From contig SZWC01023301.1 in NCBI GenBank assembly GCA_023375785.1, forward strand, positions 1 through 40,528: a stretch of DNA of 40,528 nt, read 5' to 3'. Position numbers and translations under genes: made by a program. Origin of the DNA: Penium margaritaceum. Its lineage: Eukaryota > Streptophyta > Zygnematophyceae > Desmidiales > Peniaceae. The notes beneath the pieces were generated by a model. It did not search any database. It was not told the origin of the DNA and was given only the letters and a program-made list of their open reading frames with translations. This document shows, one piece after another, positions 30,620 to 40,044 of this stretch; position 1 is the stretch's first letter; each line of letters begins with the position of its first letter.

Positions 30620-31546
30620 ATGTTATTGGATGAATGCCATGACACCAGTCCAGGTGGACACTTTGGTAAGGACAGGATGCTCAAAAAGCTGGCGAAGAAC
30701 TATACGTGGGATAGACCCAGGCGCCGACCTTCTACAATTTGTGCAACACCTATCGGAGACAAATATGTTGTCGCACGCGGCCACTCGATCCACACTGATC
30801 ACTACCTACTCCGACGAAGCCGTGGGTCTACATTGGCATGGACTTCGGGGCGCGGTTACCCATCACACTTGAGGGATGCGACGCCGTCATCGTGGTGGTG
30901 GAAAGATTCTTCTAGGATAATGCACTTGATCCCGACAAGGACCACCGCCACCATAGAAACAACAACACGGTTGTTTCTGAACCATGTTGTATGGCTGCAC
31001 GGCATGACGCATACCATCATCGACGACAAAGATGGCCGCTGCACTAGTCGTCTTTGGTGCGAAACGATGACACGTTACGGGAAATAGATCCATCTATCGA
31101 CAGTGTTCCATCATCGAACCGACGAGCAAACAGGGCGGAACAATCCGTCACTCGAACGGATTTTTTGAATGTTATACAAGCCGCACGGCACTAGTTGGAC
31201 AGCCAAACCTCCGATCTCTGAACTTGCGTGAAATTCTGCCACTTCCATAATGACGAGTAAAATGTCATTCAAAGCGGCTAACGACAAACTTTCCACTACA
31301 CTAGCAGGATTACAGAGTCAAAGAAACTATTATGCAGTCAACATCCAGTGCAAGGATTTATCATGCATGTGGGCGGATACGTGACAGACCCTTGTGAAGA
31401 CTCATGTAGGTATGAAGCTAGTGGCCGACATGCGACGCAGCGGTGACGTGTTCAGCATTGGCGATTGCATTCTCCTCGATTTAGCAAACATCAAACTCTG
31501 AGTAAAGGACCTTACGAAGCTAAAATCATGCTGGTTGGGACCATCT
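30620..31546 (+). pseudogene. Gypsy H2C2 and integrase core (plus arm)
   Basis: HDTSPGGHFGKDRMLKKLAK NYTWD is the H2C2 segment. Then LIPTRTTATIETTTRLFLNH, VVWLHGMTHTIIDDKDGRCT and SRLWCETMTRYG match HFIPTxTTxTA..LFxxxVxxLHGxPxxIVSDRDxRFTSxxWxExxxxLG. The second catalytic Asp is present within IIDDKDGR. The arm ends SKGPYEAKIMLVGTI just before the Copia-1 LTR. Confidence 0.82.
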
Positions 31547-32069
31547 TGTTATACACGACTTACGGTGACCCCTCCGCCTATGTCCATTCACGTGCAGATC
31601 CCTGAGACTGGCGACGGTGGCAGAAGACCGGCGGCCGGCGGTGACGGGCGCCCAGAAGACTCTCATACTTTTTAGATTCATGCTGTGGGACACCACATAG
31701 GCGTGCAGCCTACCAGGACGTAGGTTTCGTTGTTGCGGCCGTTTTGGTTCAAACGGCTCGTCGTTCTGACGTGTCTGCAGGGACTTCTAGTCAAAACTGT
31801 GTTTTTGCCACTGTATTGTCATGCTAGAAAATAGCGTCCTTGTGCGCCGCGTGTGTGCACATCCACTAGGGTTGTGACACTATTTAGGCTGTTCTGGCCT
31901 TAGTTGTCATCTCTCTCTGCACAATTCAGTATTTGCAGCTTTTGACACTTGTGTTCGTGTCCCTAGCCAACCCCTTGCTGATCTCACCTCCACCAGTGTG
32001 TGCTAGTGAGTTTGCCGGCCGGCTTCTACTGCGGCACCAGCAACAGCAGTGCTAGGAAGTTGTCTCTCA
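31547..32069 (+). repeat. Copia-1 5' LTR
   Basis: TGTTATACACGACTTACGG to GAAGTTGTCTCTCA. It aligns with 38698-39220 throughout. The U5-like end carries CATCTCTCTCTGCACAATTC and the shared TGTCCCTAGCCAACCCCTTG. Confidence 0.92.
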
Positions 32070-32081
32070 TGGTCTTAGAGC
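32070..32081 (+). other. Copia-1 primer-binding site
   Basis: TGGTCTTAGAGC starts immediately after the LTR's CA and differs at two bases from the plant initiator-Met PBS TGGTATCAGAGC. Confidence 0.85.
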
Positions 32082-32887
32082 GGCGAGCCAGTGCTCGCAC
32101 AGCTGCGTAGCGGAGGCATAGCAACTACAGTAGCAATGAGCAACCGCAGCCGTTGCTTGGAGTTGTAGCAGCAGCAGTGTCCATTACCTCGGCAGGAGGT
32201 CCTGGGAGGACCCGCCACCACTCCGATCGTTTTCTTACAAATTCCGTGCACATTTCGCCGCCGCTCCGCGATAGCGGAAGTTGGTTTGCGCAAATCTGCA
32301 GTGCTCCGCGGCATCGAGGTCTCCGCAGCGGATGCGGCATATGCGCACCCGCAACGGAACACGCCGACGGTGCCGCGGTAGCACGCGGGGTTCTGGAGTG
32401 CATCATCCCGCGGTGACAGCACCGCGACAGATCCGCGGTGTTCCGCGGATCTGCGACGCTCCACCGCGACAGCTCCGCGGCGGTTTCGGAATGGCTCGGC
32501 GAAAACCCACGGAGTTCCGCGGCAGCATATCCGCAGTACTTCTGCGGTTGATCCCTAGTCGTCACACGTAGCCGTTCCATTGTGATTGTGGAACGTGCTG
32601 ATGCTAGTGCCCCGGCAGTTCATGGCATCACGCCGCGTTCCGCATAAGTGCGACCGTGGAAGCCATTCTGCGGCGGAGTTCCCGCGACGGTGCTCCACGG
32701 AAGTGTTTCGCGGTGGATTTTTTTTCCGCGACGGTGATCTGCGGAAGCCTTCCGTGGTGGGGCTCCGCAGTAGTGTTCCGCGGCGGTGTTCTATGGTAGT
32801 GACCTGCGGCAGCGTTCCGCGTCGGTGTGTCACACTAACCTCTCCACAACAACAAAAAAAGGGGGGGTAAGGGGGGAACCGGCCGTC
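32082..32887 (+). other. Copia-1 leader rich in dispersed TCCGCGG motifs
   Basis: The 800 bp between PBS and gag carry no gene. The stretch 32250-32830 repeats variants of TTCCGCGG / CTCCGCGG / CCGCGG every 20-60 bp, with CpG-dense sequence. Open frames on both strands here are repeat artefacts. Confidence 0.75.
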
Positions 32888-34486
32888 ATGCCAAAGCTCA
32901 CCCCCTCTAGCACCGCCACGGACGTAGCTGCCGAGGACAGCACCGTCAGTAGCCAACGTCGGCCGCCGCCATCGTCACCACAGCGGCAGCATCAACAGCA
33001 GCAGCAGCAGCAGTAGCAGCCACTACAGGGATAGTAGCAGCAGCAACAGCAACATCAGCGACAGCAGCCGCCGCCACAACAGCACCGACCGCCGAGCCCG
33101 ACGATATTAGCGCGCCATGTGCGCGCGCTGGCTGACCTATAGGTGGAGAGCCGCAATACTTTGACGAAGCAGGTTACTGAGCTGCAAGACCTGATCAGGG
33201 GCCTACTGCCTCAGTAGCAGCAGGCTCAACAGCAGCAGCGGCACCCGGCAGTAGACCTGAGTGAGGACCACCTTGCTCCCGGCGGCAATACAGATGAGGT
33301 TGCAGAGACCCTCTCCGTCTCTGGCGAGGAGGGTGAGGAGGAGCTGCTGCGAGCACGCCTCATCCGCCTGGAGTCACGTCGTAGAGCGCGTGAGGCCTAT
33401 GCCGCCCTCCAGGGCACGAGCTCCAGCACCGACATTGCCCCGAGCTCATCTCGCCGCCCTCTGAGCTTTGAGGAGCTGGCTCTGCGGGCCCGTCTGGATA
33501 AGGGGGCTGCCTCCACAATGCCCAGCTCCGCAGTGGCTTTAGCCGTCGCTCTACAGACGGTCAAACCACCCAAGTGGTTTCAGTCGGACCCGCCCGTCTT
33601 CTGGACTGGTAACGACTTCAAGTCCTGGGAACCATGCTTCCGCATGTGGGCCATGAGCGAGGGAGTCCTCGCCTACAACCTTACTCCACACCAGGCGTCT
33701 GACCCCGCCCAGATGCAGATGGCAGTCTGCGCCGCCTCTGGTTTGATGGAGGCCGCCTTAGACTTCACCAAAGACTTCAGTCAGTTCCTTGGCGATCCGC
33801 TGACCGGCTCAGGAGCTAACCCTCTCGATGTGTGGGCACTGGCTGTCACCCTTTTTTAGGGCACCACCCTAGCCCTGACGTCCGAGCGTCTCGCCGACTT
33901 CAACTCCCTCTGCCAGACTGCTCAGGAGTCTACAGCTGACTATTAGCGCCGGGCGATCCAGCTGTACGAGGAGCTGGGAGACAATGCCCCTATGCAATAC
34001 TCCGCACTCCAGATCATCCTCTACGGCATTCACCCCGACTACACTCGCGTCTTCAGCAACTTCGACCAGACTCTGCTTCACGACATGGCGAGCGACGGGA
34101 TCCTGCTGTGGTGGGCCACCCTCCACTTCCTAGAGGTCACCGGCATGGACGCCGCGAACCGCGCTCGCTGTAACACCGCTTCAGCCGCTGTTGCCGCCGC
34201 ATCCCCCTCCCCGCCGTCTATAGCTACAGTGGCTCCAGCTCAGGGGAAGAAGGGTCGCAAATTGTCCAGTGGTAGTTCCAGCGACGAGACCAGCAGCGGC
34301 ACCAGCACCAATAGTGTCAGCCGCAGCAGTAGTAGTGGGAACAGCAGCAGCGGCGACGGAAGCAGCAGCAGCAGTGGCAGCAGCGGCTCCGGCAGCACGA
34401 CGGGCCGCCGGCTCGTATGCTTCAACTGCGGAGGTGACCATCGCTATCCCGACTGCACTCGCCTGACAGGCCGCCCGTTGGACTAG
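32888..34486 (+). pseudogene. Copia-1 gag (in-frame TAG stops)
   Basis: A single frame from ATG 32888: MPKLTPSSTATDVAAEDS, a Gln-rich stretch, a Glu/Arg-rich helical stretch (EEELLRARLIRLESRRRARE), VKPPKWFQSDPPVFWTGN, a capsid-like helical part, a Ser-rich linker and the zinc knuckle CFNCGGDHRYPDC at about 34420. The knuckle is C-x2-C-x3-H-x4-C, one residue shorter than the usual x4. TAG stops occur at 33014, 33032, 33035, 33140, 33215, 33857, 33944 and 34484. No TAA or TGA lies in this frame, which continues straight into the protease. Confidence 0.85.
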
Positions 34487-35195
34487 ACCAAGGTCACTCG
34501 TGGGCTGCAGCAGGTGCATGAGGCGCGCATGCGCCAGACATCTGGTGCGACCGCCCGCTCGGCCGCCACTACCGCAGCCATCCCAGAGGAGTCCACCGCC
34601 ACAGCATGCTCCTCCGCGGATCTCCATGACCAGGCGATCGCCGAACGCGACAGAACGATCGCCGAGCTGCACCAGCTTCTCGCCCTACGCTCATCTTGGG
34701 GAGGTGCGAGTGAGCTGACTGAGTCGGGGGGTCCTACTATTTATGGACTGTCTATGTTGTTGCGTGATGATGCCTGTGGCGGTCCCCATGCCCAGTCGTG
34801 TGTGCGTGGTGGACCTGATGATGTGTCTTGGCTGCATGCTGCTCATGTGCGCTCTGCTGGTCGCCTTGTTGTGTCCCCCGCTGAGCGTCCTGCTGCCGCA
34901 CCTTGTTCCATCGCCGAGTGCCACGTTTCCCTTTGTACGCATGTCATCGAAGCCACTTGGGTCGTTGACTCTGGTGCCACCCACCACATGACGTATCGCC
35001 GAGACGCCTTCGTCGTCATGCATCCTGTTGGCACTGTTCGCTCTGTTTGCACTACAACTGGCCATGAGGTCCCTGTGCAGGGTGTTGGGGTTGTGCAGTT
35101 CACCAGGCCCGCTGGTCCCGTATACACCTCCAACGTCCTCTTTGTCCCTGATCTAGAACTCAGTCTGCTGTCTGTCCATGCTTGCACAAAGATGG
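34487..35195 (+). pseudogene. Copia-1 aspartic protease region
   Basis: Same frame as gag. The catalytic motif is WVVDSGATHHMT (Asp at about 34967), followed by VPVQGVGVVQFT and NVLFVPDLELSLLSVHAC, the typical Copia protease landmarks (LxxVLYVPxLxxNLLSV). The frame is lost at about 35195 by a 1-nt shift (KMG then GLGITH). Confidence 0.88.
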
Positions 35196-36320
35196 GCTGG
35201 GTATCACGCACACAGTTGCCGATGCTCGCATCTTTGTGTGTGACACCGAGGAGACCGTTCTCAGTGGGACGGTCGTCGATGATCTGTATCACATCTCTGG
35301 GTCCTGTGCGAGTGCACCCTCCTTGCCTCTGTCTCCCACTGCTTGTGTTTTCGTCGCTGGTGCTCTATCCCCTGAGCACCACCGTCTCTTCCATCGACGC
35401 CTCTGCCATGTGCACCTAGACGTTGTCGACAGGCTGGTCCACACTCAGCCCGCTCTCGGTCTTGATGCGGCATCATTTGAGGCGCCGCCCACGACCGATT
35501 GCCTGGCCTTGGCTGAAGGCCAAATGCACCGATCTACCTATCCTGCGTCTGTCTCCAAGGCTCGTCGGCCCTTGGAGCTTGTCCACTCCGACCTCATGGG
35601 TCCGCTCCCTGTCGAGTTTCAGGAGGACCACGGTCGCTACGTCTTGGCGTTGACTGATGACTTCACGCGCATGCGCTGGGTCTACAGTCTACGCGAGAAG
35701 AGCGATGCCGCCATTGGAGTCTGCATTTGGATGGTTATGACCGAGCGCTCGTCTCCCCACCGCCTTCAGACCTTTCTCTCGGACCGCGGCGGCGAGTACC
35801 TTGGTGACATGGCCCGTTCCTTCACCGAGCTTGGTGTCTTCCACAACCTCTCCGCTCCCGCCACCCCCAGCAGAACGGTGTCTCAGAGCACTGGAACCGT
35901 ACCATGGAGGATGCAGTCCACGCCATGCGCGCTAACAGCGCCATGCCTGAGGCCTTTGCCTTTGAGGGCATGGTGTACATGACCTAGGTCTGGAACCGCA
36001 TTCCCCACGGCCCCCTCCCCGGTCACCGCACGCACTACAAGCTGTGGTACGGGCGTCGCGCGGATCTGCGCTGGCCCGTGTCTGGGGCTCCCTTGCCTAC
36101 GTCTGGTTCACACCGGATCAGAAGGGGAGCAAGCTCTCTCCGCGGGGCCGCATCTGCGCCTTCGTTGGCATCGCCCCGCGGTCGAAGGCCTGGCAGTTCT
36201 GGGATCCGGAGCGTCGCCGCATCGTGGAGTCCCGTGACGCTCTCTTCTTCGAGCATCTCGCCTTCTGTGACCTTGCCTGCATCCACGCTCTGCGTGCTGT
36301 TTATACCCCTGGGTGTGCTG
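35190..36320 (+). pseudogene. Copia-1 GAG-pre-integrase and integrase
   Basis: GLGITHTVADARIFV leads to the zinc-binding segment HHRLFHRRLCHVHLD ... DCLALAEGQMHR, where the second Cys of the usual CxxC is not seen. The catalytic core has HSDLMGPLPVEF (Asp at 35590), SDRGGEYLGDMARSF (Asp at 35782) and, after a 1-nt shift near 35868, QQNGVSEHWNRT (Glu at 35886). The DDE spacing is normal. Then TAG at 35985, KLWYGRRADL, another shift near 36060, GSLAYVWFTPDQKGSKLSPR and WQFWDPERRRIVES. Confidence 0.9.
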
Positions 36321-36930
36321 GACCCCGTAGTGTGGGGGAGGCTCCTGGCACGGTTGGCACAGTGCCCCCGTCCAGGACGGTCTCTCCGTCGCGGACACCC
36401 GAGGGGCTATCCCCAGAGGCTGTGTTCACTCGTACTTCCAGCATCGCCCCATCTGCGGCTCGCTCCTCTACCTTCGACTCTTCACTCTCGCCCGTGTCCG
36501 ATTCTGCGTCGGACTCCGCCTCTGCGTATGAGGCTCTGCCTGATTCTGCGCCTACTTCCGCAGCTGAGTCTCTGCCGGGTCCTGCGTCCGTGTCCGTGTC
36601 TGACTGTGAGTCGTCCCTGCCTCCGGCCGCGGACATGCCTACGTCTGCCGTGGGCCCGTCCCCGGTAGGTGAGACCACACCAGCCTCGAGTGGTGCACCG
36701 GCCGTGTAGTCCACACCGGCATGTGAGATATCAGCGCCCACTGCTCCTGCACCGTTGGACCCTTAAACACGGGCACCCGGTGGACGTCTCCGCCCACGTC
36801 CCACGCGCATTGTCGTCAGCGGTGATCTGGGCACGAAGGCCCTCGGCCTGAGTGCTCGTCGTCTCGCTGAGGTTCACCCTGGCTGTGCCACTGGTATAGC
36901 ACTACTTGCTCATGAGCGTGTACAGAGTCC
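36321..36930 (+). pseudogene. Copia-1 Ser/Pro/Asp-rich linker between integrase and RT
   Basis: Low-complexity linker (SDSASDSASAYE, SLPGPASVSVSDCE) ending with TAG 36707 and TAA 36764, then DLGTKALGLSARRLAEV and ERVQSPW before another frameshift into RT. Linkers here are variable in Copia elements. Confidence 0.75.
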
Positions 36931-37990
36931 ATGGTGACGGTCGACCCTCCCTCTGTGGCGTACGCCCTAGCTACACGCAGTGCACCAGTGCTGTCTCCCG
37001 ACCCCACCAATCTGCCTGAGGCCTTGTCAGCCCCCGACGGTGAGCAATGGTGCACTGCCTGCCAGGTTGAGCTCGATGCCATCCGAGAGCACGGCGTCTT
37101 TGAGCTGGTGGACTTGCCAAAGAACCGCAAGGCCATCAAGGCCAAGTGGGTTCTCCGCAAGAAGCTAAAACCAGACGGTACTGTGGAGCGCTGGAAAGCC
37201 GCCTGACATCAAAGGGCTTCTCTCAGGTCAGGTGCGTAGATTACACCGAGACCTTTGTCCCTATTGGCCGGATGACGACCACGCTCACACTGCTGAGCCA
37301 CGCGGCATAACTGGGAACTCCATCAGATGGATGTCAACAACGCGTTCCTGAACGGGGACCTTGAGGAGGAAATATACGTGGTCCAACCACCCGGCTTTGA
37401 GGATGGTACCGGCCGAGTGTACCGACTACGGAAGGCCTTGTACGGCTTGAAACAGTCACCTCGATGCTAGAATGAGGGGATCACCAGCACGCTGAGACGC
37501 GCTGGGTACGTTCAGAGTGAGGCGGACCCATCCCTGTTCTTCTCACAGTCCCCATCATCGCTCGCTGCCATCCTCGTCTACCTGGACGATCTTCTGATCG
37601 CCTCGCCCGACCTGGGAGCAGTGAACGCTGCCAAGGCCGTTCTCACCTCGTCCTACAAGATGAAAGATTTCGGTGAGGCCTCTGTCTTTTTGGGGATGGA
37701 GATCGTGTGCGATCGTGTCCGCCACACACTCCGCGTCTATCAGGGACGCTACGGAGAGACTGTGGGGGAGCGCTTTGTCGACCCCCTCGCTGCCGTCCGC
37801 ACGACCTCCACGCCCATGACCCATGAGGGTCATGCCGCCCTGAAGGTGGGTGACCCAGCTGACCTAGGGGAGCCAGTCGATGTGACCCTGTACCTGCGAG
37901 TCTTCGGCTCGCTCATGTACTTGGCCACCACGACACGGCCCAACATTGCCTTCACTGTCAACCTGCTCACCCAGTTCTCGTAGACTCCAC
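36931..37990 (+). pseudogene. Copia-1 reverse transcriptase
   Basis: MVTVDPPSVAYALATRSAPV, then EHGVFELVDLPKNRKAIKAK and WVLRKKLKPDGTVERWKA. After a pair of frameshifts (about 37205-37330) come [40 protein letters not shown] 37468, and the catalytic VYLDDLLIAS at about 37576. DFGEASVFLGMEI and TTRPNIAFTVNLLTQFS follow before TAG 37981. The RT domain motifs are complete apart from the lesions. Confidence 0.92.
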
Positions 37991-38562
37991 GCCAACGAAC
38001 ACTGGAGGCCGCAATCCGATGTGCGCGCTACATCCTGTCCACCGCACACTTCGGCCTGTGCTTTCGCGAGCAGGTATCCGTTGTGCTCGATGGGTACACA
38101 GACAGCGACTGGGCGTGGAGTCCAGATGGCAAGAGGCGCACCTGCTACATCTTTCTCATTGGAGGCGTTGCAGTGTCTTGGCGAAGTGGGAAGCAGGGCT
38201 GCATCGCACGTAGCACTTCTGAGGTAGAGTATGTTGCTCTAGGCGCCGGTGCAGCGGAATGTGTCTGGCTCGTCCGTCTGTTGCGTGAACTGCGTCAGTC
38301 CATTCCCCATGTGGTTCTCTTGTGTGACAACATGAGCGGGAAGGCCATCGCCAAGAACTCAGGTGTGTTCCATGCACGCACAACACACATCAATGTCGAG
38401 CACCACTTCGTGCGTGATCTGGTTGATCGTGGTGAGATCCGAGTCATCCATGTGGGCACTGACAGGCAGTGCGAGGATTTTCTGGCCAAGGCTCTGGGTC
38501 GTTCGAAGTTTCATGCGGCCACTCGCTTCGTGGGACTTTGTCCCATCCCTGCTGCAGGTTGA
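37984..38562 (+). pseudogene. Copia-1 RNase H
   Basis: Continues in the RT frame after TAG 37981: TPRQRTLEAAIRCARYIL, DGYTDSDWAWSPDGKRRTC, GGVAVSWRSGKQGCIARST, SEVEYVALGAGAAECVWL, LCDNMSGKAIAKNSGVFHAR, HINVEHHFVRDLVDRGEI and EDFLAKALGRSKF, ending at TGA 38560-38562. Catalytic acids (TDSD, SE(V)E, CDN) are kept. Confidence 0.92.
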
Positions 38563-38672
38563 TTCCTCATGTGCCACCTTGCGTGTGCTCTGCTTGCTAC
38601 CTGCAGCAGCAGTGCGTTTCTTGCTCTATACAGCGTTAGTGTCTTCATGTGCATGGACGTGTTTCGCCCTCC

Positions 38673-38685
38673 GGTCATGGGGGAG
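38673..38685 (+). other. Copia-1 polypurine tract
   Basis: GGTCATGGGGGAG lies immediately before TGTTG at the 3' LTR start. Copia-2 has GGTCATGGAAGAG in the same position. Confidence 0.8.
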
Positions 38686-39220
38686 TGTTGTTGTGTGTGT
38701 TGTACAGGGCTTACGGTGACCCCTCGGCTCATGTCCATTCACGTGCAGATCCCTGAGACTGGCAACGGTGGCAGAAGAACCGCGGCCGGTGGCGACGGGC
38801 GCCCAGAAGACTCTCGTAGCTTTTAGATTTGTGCTGTGGGACAACACATAGGCGTGCAGCCTGTCATGACGTAGATCTCGTCGATGCGGCCGTTCTGGTT
38901 CAAACGACTCGTCGTTCTAACGTGTCTACAGGGAGTTCTGGTCAAGATTGTGTTTTTGCCACTGTATTATCCTGCTAGAAAATAACGCCCTTGTGCGCCG
39001 CGTGTGTGTACATCCACTAGGGCTGTGACACTATTTAGGCTGTTCTGGCCTCAGTTGTCACCTCTCTCTGCACTATTCAGTATTTGCAGCTTTTGACACT
39101 TGTGTTCGTGTCCCTAGCCAACCCCTTGCTAATCTCACCTCCACCAGTGTGTGCTAGTGAGTTTGCCGGCCGGCTTGTACTGCCGCACCAGCAACAGCAG
39201 TGCTAGGAAGCTGTCTCTCA
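38686..39220 (+). repeat. Copia-1 3' LTR
   Basis: Runs from TGTTGTTGTGTG to GAAGCTGTCTCTCA. The first 12 bp before TGTTGTACAGGG have no counterpart in the 5' LTR, so the start could also be 38698. The rest aligns along its full length with 31547-32069. Confidence 0.9.
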
Positions 39221-39600
39221 CCCCGTGTTCCTTGGTAAGTTTAGGCACTGCGTAGACCATATTATGAACTTCCCTGGCATATACGCCGCACCACCGCATC
39301 TTGTACAAGTGGAGAGGGATGTGGAGTACGTGGTCCAATTCATCCTTGGACATCGACATTGTGAAAATATTACCATTTTTCCTGTGCGCGACGACGCCGT
39401 GCGTATGGTTGAGAGCCATACGACAACTCCCACGACGTCGATCATTCGATTGACGGCTACTATCGTGGTCACTTGCTTACATGTGCTAATGCGGCGCGAT
39501 GTCACGGAGACAACCTCACACTCGTCGCTCGGCTCGAGCGTCGAGGACCCTACATATGCCCCACTGTGGTTCTACTCACCGTTTGTAAGGAACGTGGCAG
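39221..39600 (+). mobile_element. Remaining 3' part of the plus gypsy arm: chromodomain and LTR fragment
   Basis: MNFPGIYAAPPHLVQVERDV EYVVQFILGHRHC is the chromodomain-like end, parallel to the minus-arm copy at 22903-22999. From about 39512, GTCGCTCGGCTCGAGCG and CTACATATGCCCCACTGTGG align with the middle of the 22174-22724 LTR read on the minus strand. The first half of the LTR is deleted. The Copia-1 insertion separates this from 31546. Confidence 0.75.
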
Positions 39601-39987
39601 TGCCATGTCGACCGGTCGAAGGAGCCACGTGGCTCGAGCGGGGCCACCTGGGACTGTGGGCGTGAGACAGGATGGCTCTATTGTCGGAGACCCTCAAGCA
39701 CCACGGTTCTGGCCTACTCGGCCAAGGATGTTGTCGGATCCCTTGGCATAAGAGCTCCAAGGCTCGAATCCCACGTCCGGCTTATCGGAGATGCCGAGGC
39801 CGCTCTCACTCCTAATGAGGGGAGTGTAGCGTGGCAGTGTCACGCCGACCAGTCGAAGGAGCCACGTGGCTCGAGAGGGGTCACTCGGGACCGTGGGCGA
39901 TGATACGGGATGGCTTGAGGGTCGGAGATACTCAAGTACTACGGTTTTGGCCTAGCCGGCAACGGATCATGCCGGATCGGTTACAAT
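39593..39987 (+). repeat. Diverged 237-bp tandem repeat with conserved G-box palindrome
   Basis: CGTGGCAGTG... at 39593-39750 recurs at 39830-39987 with many substitutions. Both copies contain GGTCGAAGGAGCCACGTGGC or a close match, including the perfect 14-bp palindrome GAGCCACGTGGCTC (39622-39635 and 39859-39872). The unit also shares CGTGG and GGTTCTGGCCTA-type blocks. It may be an LTR-internal tandem repeat. Confidence 0.85.
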
Positions 39988-40044
39988 GCATGTGCTCAAA
40001 GCACTCGAAAATTTTCACAAAATTTCACCTGTTGCTTAATAAAA

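Larger units (their letters stand above)
27262..31546 (+). mobile_element. Decayed Ty3/gypsy element, plus-strand arm (continues at 39221)
   Basis: Same family as the minus arm: 5' LTR remnant, PBS, gag, protease, RT, RNase H, H2C2, integrase. It stops at 31546, where the Copia-1 LTR begins. The chromodomain and an LTR fragment resume after the Copia at 39221-39600. Joining the two parts restores the spacing seen in the minus arm (chromodomain about 4.4 kb from the centre versus 4.3 kb). Confidence 0.85.
31547..39220 (+). mobile_element. Copia-1: Ty1/Copia LTR retrotransposon, near-complete but inactive
   Basis: 7.67 kb with two LTRs, PBS, PPT and gag-PR-INT-RT-RNaseH in the Copia order. By eye the LTRs differ at about 40-45 of 520 sites (roughly 92% identical), so it is younger than the gypsy arm it interrupts but not recent. 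At least five frameshifts, twelve in-frame TAG and one TAA were found. No matching 5-bp target duplication is seen (ATCT-side versus CCCCG). It is related to the decayed Copia-2 of 9.1-21 kb. Confidence 0.93.

Noticed and set aside
32888..38562. Genetic-code change with UAG read as Gln
   Set aside because: The poly-Gln exon of the host gene uses only CAG/CAA, and all other exons read with the standard code. Methylation-linked CAG-to-TAG decay explains the transposon pattern better. Kept only as an alternative in the findings.
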